From NCBI GenBank assembly GCA_038246345.1, contig JBBRWA010000030.1, positions 1-29,433 of the forward strand: DNA of 29,433 nt, written 5' to 3'. This document shows positions 23,553 to 29,433 of the stretch, piece after piece (the stretch's first letter is position 1; each line of letters starts with the position of its first letter). The DNA comes from M3007 sp038246345 (GTDB taxonomy: Bacteria > Bacteroidota > Bacteroidia > Chitinophagales > Saprospiraceae). The notes under the pieces were generated by a model. It did not search any database. It was not told the origin of the DNA and was given only the letters and a program-made list of their open reading frames with translations. The translations under genes and the position numbers were made by a program.

Positions 23553-24746
23553 TTAATATAACATCCCAAAAACCCACAACGGCAAGATATTTCCGATAGG
23601 GTATTCCAGCGCGTCGCGCACCACGAAAGCGTTGGACTGGGCGGCAATCTGGGCAAAAGTTTTGCCCGCGCCGCCAATTTCTATTGTCCATTGGTCATCG
23701 ATCAGAAAATCGCCATTCGGAGGCGCTGAGATGTGATGCAAGGGCTGCAGCTGGCTCAAAAAGAAGGTTTCCCGAAGGCTGCCTACATTGGGCTCTGCTG
23801 AATGAAGCGCGTAAGCAAGGTTGGTATTGTTGAGGTACACCTTCTCTGGTTTGCGCAGCAATCCAAGCCCTGCACCAGGCACTTGCACCAATCGGATGAG
23901 CCGTGCCTGTTCCAGATAAATCAAGTAATTGAGCACAGTGTTTCGGTGAATGTCAGCTTCTTGGGCGAGTTTGGTAAGGTTGGGCTTGTAAGGCACATTA
24001 GCCGATAAAACAAACAACAACTGTAGGAGTTTGCGCGCATTTCTGGGATCAAAACCCTGCAACTCCGCCATGTCATATTCTACCACTTGCCGTATCAGTT
24101 GCTGGAGGCGCATGTGATAGCCATCCTTGTCCTCCTTAGAAAAGGGGTAGTACCCATAAGCTAAGTAGTTCCGAAATTGCTCCAAGGGCCGAAAATCTGC
24201 TGGGAGAGAATCACGCCAGGAGGCTTTGGGATTCAAGATGTCGCCCAATGTTAGTGCAGGTGCTTGGAAATATTCATTGAAAATAAGGAACTCCCGGTAG
24301 GAAAGCCCCGGCAATTCGTGCAATAGCGCACGTCGGCTGAGATCAACCTCCTCCCGGGCAAGATCGATAATGGAAGAGCCCGTGAAGGCAATATTCAATT
24401 GAGGATAAAAATCGTACAAATTCTTGATCTCTCTGGCCCAGCCGGGATATTTGTGCACTTCATCAAGAAATATGTATTCCCCTCCCTGGCGGTAGAATTG
24501 TTCCAGCGTCGGTGCCAATTCATGGTTGGTAAAGTATAGGTCGTCGAGCGAAAAGTATGCCGCTTGATTGGCCGGGAGCCCGAGTTCGCGCAGCCTTTGG
24601 AGTAAAAGTGTGGTTTTTCCGGTACCCCTGGCGCCTTTTATCCCAAGCAAGCGAATAGACCAGTTTATCACTGGCATAGCTTGGCGTCGAAAGCCCATAG
24701 GCGTGCGGCGAACCAAGTTATCTGATTTGATTAACAATTGTTCCAT
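23553..24746 (-). CDS. AAA_14 / DUF4143 family ATPase
   Basis: 397 residues from the ATG at 24746 (MEQLLIKSDNLVRR), the usual start of this family as I recall it. Further upstream GTG (24785) and ATG (24758) codons lie in or before the promoter. The AAA domain has Walker A GARGTGKTT (38-46), Walker B YIFLDEVHKYPGW (91-103) and a sensor AFTGSS. DUF4143 follows (about 200-395), with a winged-helix-like stretch (LTKLAQEADIHRNTVLNYLI) and the nuclease-like EIGG/K part near the end. These proteins are widespread, often multi-copy and probably horizontally moved. Their cellular role is unclear. The control region has two identical palindromes. Confidence 0.88.
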   Translation of the reverse strand: MEQLLIKSDNLVRRTPMGFRRQAMPVINWSIRLLGIKGARGTGKTTLLLQRLRELGLPANQAAYFSLDDLYFTNHELAPTLEQFYRQGGEYIFLDEVHKYPGWAREIKNLYDFYPQLNIAFTGSSIIDLAREEVDLSRRALLHELPGLSYREFLIFNEYFQAPALTLGDILNPKASWRDSLPADFRPLEQFRNYLAYGYYPFSKEDKDGYHMRLQQLIRQVVEYDMAELQGFDPRNARKLLQLLFVLSANVPYKPNLTKLAQEADIHRNTVLNYLIYLEQARLIRLVQVPGAGLGLLRKPEKVYLNNTNLAYALHSAEPNVGSLRETFFLSQLQPLHHISAPPNGDFLIDDQWTIEIGGAGKTFAQIAAQSNAFVVRDALEYPIGNILPLWVFGMLY

Positions 24747-24801
24747 TTGCACATTCATTTGTGCAAAAATAAAGAAATTTTGCACACCAAAGTGTGCAAA
24801 A
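24746..24801 (-). promoter_or_regulatory. Promoter and twin operator-like palindromes of the ATPase gene
   Basis: TTTGCACA-N6-TGTGCAAA occurs at 24746-24767 and again at 24779-24800 (the second extended by one base pair on each side). The centres are 33 bp apart, about three helix turns. A minus-strand TATTTTTG -7 box (24764-24771) lies between them, overlapping the proximal palindrome, which also covers the likely start codon. This is the layout of a repressor binding two sites around a promoter. Confidence 0.65.
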
Positions 24802-25121
24802 TAAATATTTTTAGTCTTTCAGCTGCCCTAGAAAATATTGCTGCACCATGATTGAGCGTTTGCAGGATCATTCTTTATGGTGCTTTCCAAACAAAAAATC
24901 GCGTAAGCCAACCATGTTTTCAAGCCATACCTTATCATATAATTCTGGATTATAAGAGGCGTCAAATTTATCTCTTTTCGAAAAAAGCACTTACTGTCCT
25001 TTTCCTACTTTTGTCCGACCGCACATTCAATGGTAGCGCGGCTTTTAAGCCGCCAGTCCAAGGCCATTCATAGCCGTAAAAATTAATCAACAACATCGAA
25101 CAACACAAAACACAAAAACCT
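24802..25121. other. 320-bp gap between the divergent ATPase and ypdA-like genes
   Basis: No supported gene. It holds a -7 box (25006-25013) and a small hairpin GCGGCTT-TT-AAGCCGC (25038-25053) in a GGTAGCGCGGCTTTTAAG tract, followed by an A/C-rich leader with CAACAACATCGAACAACA before the ypdA start. A 73-codon frame (24852-25073) has no family signature. Confidence 0.5.
25006..25013 (+). promoter_or_regulatory. -7 box TACTTTTG upstream of the ypdA-like gene
   Basis: TACTTTTG fits TAnnTTTG and is the same octamer as before miaB. It is 108 nt before the ATG, leaving room for a leader that contains the GCGGCTT hairpin. Confidence 0.45.
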
Positions 25122-26084
25122 ATGCCAACTTACAACCTGCTCATCATCGGGGGCGGCCCCATCGGCTTGGCTTGCGGACTGGAGGCCCAAAAAGCTGGAT
25201 TGAATTACATAATCCTTGAAAAAGGAACCCTGGTCCATTCAATCTACCGCTATCCGGTCAACATGACGTTTTTTTCTACATCAGAACGGCTGGAAATCGG
25301 CGGCATCCCATTTGTATCCAACAATGCCAAACCGACCCGCGCTGAAGCGCTGGAATATTACCGCCGGGTGGCAGAATCGCGACAGCTCAATTTGCATTTA
25401 TTTGAATCCGTGCAGGATGTTGTCCAAAATAACGCTGGTTTTCAGGTACTTACCAATAAGGCAAGCTATCAAAGTCGAAATCTGGTACTGGCCACCGGCT
25501 TTTATGACGCCCCCGTAAAGTTGGGTATTGAAGGTGAAGACTTGCCCAAAGTGACCCATTATTATCATGAACCGCACAGCTATTATCGGCAAAAAGTGGT
25601 GGTTGTCGGCGCCAACAACTCCGCGGTGGATGCGGCACTTGAAACCTGGCGCAAAGGCGCCGAAGTTACCATGATCGTGCGCGGCGCGGAAATTGGCGAA
25701 CGGGTGAAATATTGGGCCAGGCCAGATATTGTAAACCGTATCAAGGAAGGCTCTATTCGGGCATTTTTCAATGCTGAATTACGGGCCATTCGCCCTTTGG
25801 AAGTTGATATACAAACACCCGAAGGCATCACCACCATTGCCAACGATTTTGTCATTGCCGCTACGGGATACCAGCCCAATTTCGACTTGCTGCGCAAACT
25901 CGGCGTATCGTTGAGCGACGACGGCAATTTTTACCCGACGTACAACCCCGACACGCAAGAAACCAATGTCAAGGGACTTTATCTGGCGGGTGTCGTTTGT
26001 GGCGGCATGGATACGCATGTTTGGTTTATTGAAAATTCACGGGTGCATGCTGAACGCATTGTGACTCATCTTGCCAACAAATAG
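25122..26084 (+). CDS. ypdA: YpdA-like FAD/NAD(P)-binding oxidoreductase
   Basis: 320 residues. The FAD-binding motif IIGGGPIGLACGLEAQKAGL is at 8-27, the second nucleotide motif VVVVGANNSAVDAALE at about 157-172, and the end ATGYQPNFDLL...GLYLAGVVCGG is the second FAD contact. YPVNMTFFSTSERLEIGGIPF is characteristic of the YpdA family, proposed bacillithiol-disulfide reductases; there is no CxxC as in thioredoxin reductase. It is cytosolic. The role in low-molecular-weight thiol reduction is inferred from the family. A 43-bp relic of a second copy lies at 23505-23548. Confidence 0.88.
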   Translation: MPTYNLLIIGGGPIGLACGLEAQKAGLNYIILEKGTLVHSIYRYPVNMTFFSTSERLEIGGIPFVSNNAKPTRAEALEYYRRVAESRQLNLHLFESVQDVVQNNAGFQVLTNKASYQSRNLVLATGFYDAPVKLGIEGEDLPKVTHYYHEPHSYYRQKVVVVGANNSAVDAALETWRKGAEVTMIVRGAEIGERVKYWARPDIVNRIKEGSIRAFFNAELRAIRPLEVDIQTPEGITTIANDFVIAATGYQPNFDLLRKLGVSLSDDGNFYPTYNPDTQETNVKGLYLAGVVCGGMDTHVWFIENSRVHAERIVTHLANK

Positions 26085-26111
26085 TTCAGCGCTCTAGTGC
26101 CAATTAATTGT

Positions 26112-26119
26112 TATATTTG
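26112..26119 (+). promoter_or_regulatory. -7 box TATATTTG upstream of the patatin-like gene
   Basis: TATATTTG matches TAnnTTTG, 46 nt before the ATG at 26165. The 27-bp repeat (copy 4) would lie in the untranslated leader. Confidence 0.45.
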
Positions 26120-26130
26120 CCAACACGGTA

Positions 26131-26157
26131 ATTATCAAATTAGCTCATTATCAAATT
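26131..26157 (-). repeat. 27-bp module, copy 4 (reverse orientation)
   Basis: ATTATCAAATT (26131-26141), AGCTC, ATTATCAAATT (26147-26157), ending 7 bp before the patatin-like ATG. Orientation and distance to the start are nearly the same as for copy 2 at the sigma-54 activator. Confidence 0.85.
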
Positions 26158-26164
26158 ATTCGAA

Positions 26165-27778
26165 ATGTCCAATCCATTTGAAAACATCGCAATCTCTTTG
26201 TCTGGCGGCGGCTATCGCGCCGCAGCTTTTCACCTTGGAGCCTTGTCCTATTTGGATCATTTGCAGTATAAGGACAAACCGATGCTGCATCAAGTCAAAG
26301 TAATATCTACCATTTCGGGCGGCACTTTTACGGGGGTCAGCTATGTGCTGGCTTTGGCACAAGGCAAGAATTTCAGTTTTTGCTTCCATAAACTTTATCG
26401 GCTTTTGCAGGAAGACAAGCTGGTGCTCGAAGCCATGCAAATGGTCAATAAGACCAAAACATGGAAAGCTCAAGCCAAAAACAAGAACCTGATAAATGCC
26501 TTTTCAGAAATTTATCAAGAGAAATATTGCGACAATGAACACATTGGTTTGTTGCTTGAAAATGACCTGGGGCATTTGGAGGAATTTTGTTTTAATGCCA
26601 GTGACTTGTACCATACGGTGCCTTTCCGGTTTCAAAAAAGAGGAGACTTTGGTAATGGAGAAGTAGAGCTTTCACATCAAGCGGCCGCTGAAATCCGCCT
26701 GGGTGATGTCATGGCGGCATCTTCCTGTTTTCCCGGCGGATTTGAGCCACTTGCTTTTCCACGGGATTTTATCCGTGAAATCGGGTCTCCTTTGTATGAA
26801 TATTGGGAAGGTAAAATGAAGGAGAAGCGCTCATATCCATCAGAAATCGCGTTGATGGATGGCGGTATCCTAGACAACCAGGGAATTGAAAGCGTGGAGA
26901 AGTCAAACGAGCGACGCCGTAAGCTTCATGCTGAGATCGGGACATTTATCATTTCCGATGTTTCTTCGAGAAACCCGGCACCATTTAAATTCCCGGCACC
27001 GGGAAATATGGGGCTGCTCGGTGCCTTAACCTACCAAAGCTTGGTGGCCTTATTGGTGTTCATAACTAGCATTGGCGTATTTGGTACTTGGTGGTTTTGG
27101 AACGAATCACAAGTTTGGTTGATATTATCGGTGTTGTTGAGCACTTTTAGCGGGCTTTTCCTCTTTGGGATTTACATGATACAGAAGTTTTTAGATACTG
27201 CTGTAGTGGGCACCATTGATCAACAATCTGAAACACCGGCCATTCTAAGCCACCTCAAAATTTTGGAAAAGACTCCCATACATATTTTGAAAAATCTGGT
27301 GTTAACCCGCCTGTTTTCCCTGAGCGATATTTTAGGCGATACCTTCATGGCAAGGATTAGGAAGATTCAGTTTAACAACATATACAGCCATAGTTGGAGG
27401 GATCGATTGATCAGTAACAACATTTACAGCCTGTTCACCGATTATAAAACTGCTACGGTGTTAAATCCTAAAAAACACTTGATTCCAGCACCGTCTGACC
27501 AAATGTTGAGCACTACCAAAAAAGCGGCAAGTATGGGAACTTCCTTGTGGTTTACGAGTAAAGAAAAGAAAGACAATAATATGCTCAATACCTTGATTGT
27601 TGCTGGTCAAATAAACCTCTGCTTTCAATTGTTGCGCTACTTTGAAGACGAGCAAGATAAATTTCCACCCGACATGCAGCCAAGCCTCAACGCACTTAAA
27701 GACAGGGTTTTAGACGATTACAAAAAGTTTGTCGCAGGAGATGAATGGCTGCTAAAAAGTATAAGAGCAATGGTCTAG
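26165..27778 (+). CDS. Patatin-like phospholipase with membrane hairpin
   Basis: 537 residues. The oxyanion loop SGGGYRA (13-19), nucleophile S51 in TISGGTFTG and catalytic D232 in MDGGILDNQG form the Ser-Asp dyad of patatin lipases. Two hydrophobic segments (about 291-312 and 316-340) follow the catalytic part, then about 200 helical residues of unknown fold. There is no signal peptide, so it is probably an inner-membrane-bound lipid acyl hydrolase facing the cytoplasm. CBASS effectors also use patatin domains, but no cyclase gene is adjacent. The stop TAG overlaps that of the opposite-strand metalloprotease within CTAG. Confidence 0.88.
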   Translation: MSNPFENIAISLSGGGYRAAAFHLGALSYLDHLQYKDKPMLHQVKVISTISGGTFTGVSYVLALAQGKNFSFCFHKLYRLLQEDKLVLEAMQMVNKTKTWKAQAKNKNLINAFSEIYQEKYCDNEHIGLLLENDLGHLEEFCFNASDLYHTVPFRFQKRGDFGNGEVELSHQAAAEIRLGDVMAASSCFPGGFEPLAFPRDFIREIGSPLYEYWEGKMKEKRSYPSEIALMDGGILDNQGIESVEKSNERRRKLHAEIGTFIISDVSSRNPAPFKFPAPGNMGLLGALTYQSLVALLVFITSIGVFGTWWFWNESQVWLILSVLLSTFSGLFLFGIYMIQKFLDTAVVGTIDQQSETPAILSHLKILEKTPIHILKNLVLTRLFSLSDILGDTFMARIRKIQFNNIYSHSWRDRLISNNIYSLFTDYKTATVLNPKKHLIPAPSDQMLSTTKKAASMGTSLWFTSKEKKDNNMLNTLIVAGQINLCFQLLRYFEDEQDKFPPDMQPSLNALKDRVLDDYKKFVAGDEWLLKSIRAMV

Positions 27779-29433
27779 TCTTCGCCGCAGCCAATTGGCT
27801 GGCCCGGTGGCAAATCCGGCTTTGTTGCAGGTTTAAACAACTCTGGCTTCTCCCGGAACAATCGGATCTGTTCGAGCATGTAGGTCAAATTGGCCATTTC
27901 AGAGACCTCTTTCGCAATACTAAGCCTTTGTAAAAAATCAGCTTCCAGCACCTTTATTTCCAACAGTAAATGGCCTTTTACGGTTGCCGTTACGTTATCT
28001 TCAGCGGCGAGGCCAAGCAGTTTGTTTACGTAGATTTGTTGTACAACTCGGTGAATTTCAGCTTGCATGGTTGATGCTGTGGCGAAGGATTTAAACAGTC
28101 CTGCGTGAAATTGTGCCAGCATTCCATCTACGGTAAATTTTTGCAACACCCCGCGCGCCGCTTGTTCCGACACCCGGTTAAGCCGCTCCGGCAACAACAG
28201 CATGTCCAGGGTCAGCCCGGCACTGCTTGCCGCAGCTTCAAGTGGATCGAAAAAGCCACCGGTGTTGCTTTTGAACATTTCCCGGTCGCGGTCAAAACCA
28301 ATGGGTTGGGGTGGAATAAGTTGAATTATGGATTCCGGCAAAGCTAAAAAGCTCGGTTGCAAGGTCTGCAATAACGCATCAAAGGCGCGCTGTTGTTCCC
28401 CTTCAGGCACTGGCTCGTTGGTCGGCTGAGCATCGCCTCGGACTGCGTAAGTATAGCGCACGCCGCCAACAATTTTTGAAACGGCCTCGGTTTGATATCG
28501 ATGTGCCAAATACAACGGCACCAATACCCGTTCAAGATCGGCCATTACGCGGCCCTGCGGAATGCTCTTCTCTCCAAAGTGCTGGAGCGCCGTAGCGCGA
28601 ACAGACATCAGGCGTTGCAATTCATCGGTGGCATTTGAACCGCCGTCCCAAAGGTGGGCTTCTGGATGGGCCGTGCTGGGTGCGCGGGCGCCATCATCTG
28701 AAATATAGTGCAGGCCAAGTCGGGTATTTTCTGTTAAAATCTTGTTGAGTTCAGCGGTTTCGTCCGCGCCTTTTGGGAAATCCTGGTAGCCGTACAAGAT
28801 GCTGCGTTTGTCCCAGGCGCCTATTTTGTCGTCGTAAGCTTCTGAAAAATCGAGCTCGCCCGCGGGCGTGAGCGTAATGTATGGGTGTGGGTAATCCATC
28901 ACGGAGGCCCGGTTGTCGCCGCTGGCAGCGAAGTTGTGCGCCAGTCCGAGCGTGTGGCCAATTTCATGGGCGGAAAGCTGGCGCAAACGAGCCAGGGCCA
29001 TTTGCTCGGAAATGGAATCGGTGGATTGGCTCCCATCGAAAGGCGAGCGCAGGCCCTGTGCGATAAGGTAGTCCTGCCGCACCCTCAAAGAGCCGAGCGA
29101 AACGTGTCCTTTGATGATTTCGCCCGTGCGCGGGTCACTGACTGCATTGCCGTAGCTCCAGCCACGGGTGGAGCGATGTACCCATTGGACGAGGTTGTAG
29201 CGCACATCCATGGGGTCGGCATCGGCGGGCAACTCTTTGACGATGAAGGCATTGCGGTATCCAGCCGCTTCAAAAGCCTGGTTCCACCAGCGGGCTCCGT
29301 CGAACAAGGCGGATTTAACTGGTTCTGGTGCCCCTGGGTCGATATAGTAAATAATTGGTTTCACGGGATCGCTTACAGGTGCACCGAGGTCCTTTTTTTC
29401 AAGGCGATGGCGTACGATGTAGCGCTGCACGAT
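27775..29433 (-). CDS. Zinc-dependent metalloprotease (DUF5117/DUF5118/DUF4953 type), C-terminal part
   Basis: The frame is open to the right edge, so the N-terminus is missing; 553 codons including the stop are visible. The zinc site HEIGHTLGLAHNF (HExxHxxGxxH, around 28936-28968) is followed by the Met-turn-like VMDYPHPY. Other family features are PIIYYIDPGAPEPVKSALFD, ARWWNQAFEAAGYRNAF and ADPMDVRYNLVQWVHRSTRG. Full-length members are about 800-850 residues with a signal peptide. These Bacteroidota proteins act in the envelope or outside the cell; the substrate is unknown. The C-terminus is Pro-rich (PPGQPIGCGED). Confidence 0.9.
   Translation of the reverse strand: MVQRYIVRHRLEKKDLGAPVSDPVKPIIYYIDPGAPEPVKSALFDGARWWNQAFEAAGYRNAFIVKELPADADPMDVRYNLVQWVHRSTRGWSYGNAVSDPRTGEIIKGHVSLGSLRVRQDYLIAQGLRSPFDGSQSTDSISEQMALARLRQLSAHEIGHTLGLAHNFAASGDNRASVMDYPHPYITLTPAGELDFSEAYDDKIGAWDKRSILYGYQDFPKGADETAELNKILTENTRLGLHYISDDGARAPSTAHPEAHLWDGGSNATDELQRLMSVRATALQHFGEKSIPQGRVMADLERVLVPLYLAHRYQTEAVSKIVGGVRYTYAVRGDAQPTNEPVPEGEQQRAFDALLQTLQPSFLALPESIIQLIPPQPIGFDRDREMFKSNTGGFFDPLEAAASSAGLTLDMLLLPERLNRVSEQAARGVLQKFTVDGMLAQFHAGLFKSFATASTMQAEIHRVVQQIYVNKLLGLAAEDNVTATVKGHLLLEIKVLEADFLQRLSIAKEVSEMANLTYMLEQIRLFREKPELFKPATKPDLPPGQPIGCGED

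Noticed and set aside
24852..25073. 73-codon frame between the ATPase and ypdA-like genes
   Set aside because: Overlaps the ypdA promoter and has no conserved sequence.
26165..27778. CBASS-type defence operon around the patatin-like gene
   Set aside because: No CD-NTase, E1/E2/JAB or other defence gene is adjacent; the neighbours are an oxidoreductase and a metalloprotease.
1..29433. tRNA, rRNA or CRISPR array
   Set aside because: No cloverleaf, rRNA core sequence or regularly spaced direct repeats were seen when reading both strands; a covariance-model scan would settle it.

Overview
The window looks like chromosomal DNA of a Bacteroidota bacterium, most likely in or near the Saprospiraceae. 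Five kinds of evidence point there: secreted proteins with Por (type IX, T9SS) C-terminal sorting domains; promoters with a TAnnTTTG -7 box instead of TATAAT; few Shine-Dalgarno sites; a short RpoD-type sigma factor; and the sigma/FecR and BatB/BatC families. The phylum is supported by several independent signals. The family name is my inference. No rRNA, tRNA or CRISPR array was seen.

Layout. 1-1312: the 5' part of a secreted protein running off the left edge (minus strand), then an antitoxin whose VapC/PIN partner has shrunk to a 48-residue stub. 1525-2547: a HTH-type regulator. 2548-2939: a fold-back repeat element. 2952-4636: batB and batC. 4750-8682: miaB, an outer-membrane-type protein, a small lipoprotein and a sigma-54 activator. 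8818-10503 (minus): FecR-like anti-sigma and ECF sigma factor. 10720-11406: Crp/Fnr regulator. 11602-19101: three T9SS cargo proteins, namely a peptidylarginine-deiminase-like enzyme, a large glycoside-hydrolase-like protein (minus) and a leucine-rich-repeat-like protein. 19268-20137: the primary sigma factor with a strong terminator. 20791-22713: a beta-lactamase-fold lipoprotein with C-terminal tandem repeats. 22714-25121: a scarred region holding a 248-bp element with perfect 47-bp terminal inverted repeats, a secreted-protein gene stopped by a nonsense codon in its signal peptide, a fragment of a second ypdA-like gene, and an AAA/DUF4143 ATPase with a twin operator-like palindrome at its promoter. 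25122-29433: a YpdA-like oxidoreductase, a patatin-like phospholipase with a membrane hairpin, and a DUF5117-type zinc metalloprotease running off the right edge.

How the parts relate. The window mixes conserved housekeeping genes (miaB, rpoD, sigma-54 activator, bat genes) with surface and secretion genes. It is rich in small non-coding repeats. A 27-bp module, AATTTGATAAT-N5-AATTTGATAAT, occurs four times, always touching a gene boundary, and in inverted orientation on the two sides of the sigma-54 activator. Two fold-back elements (392 bp and 248 bp) and a 108-bp hairpin fill other gaps. I saw no complete new defence or biosynthetic system. The most interesting points are the repeat modules, the PPAD-like secreted deiminase, the twin operator and the decayed genes.
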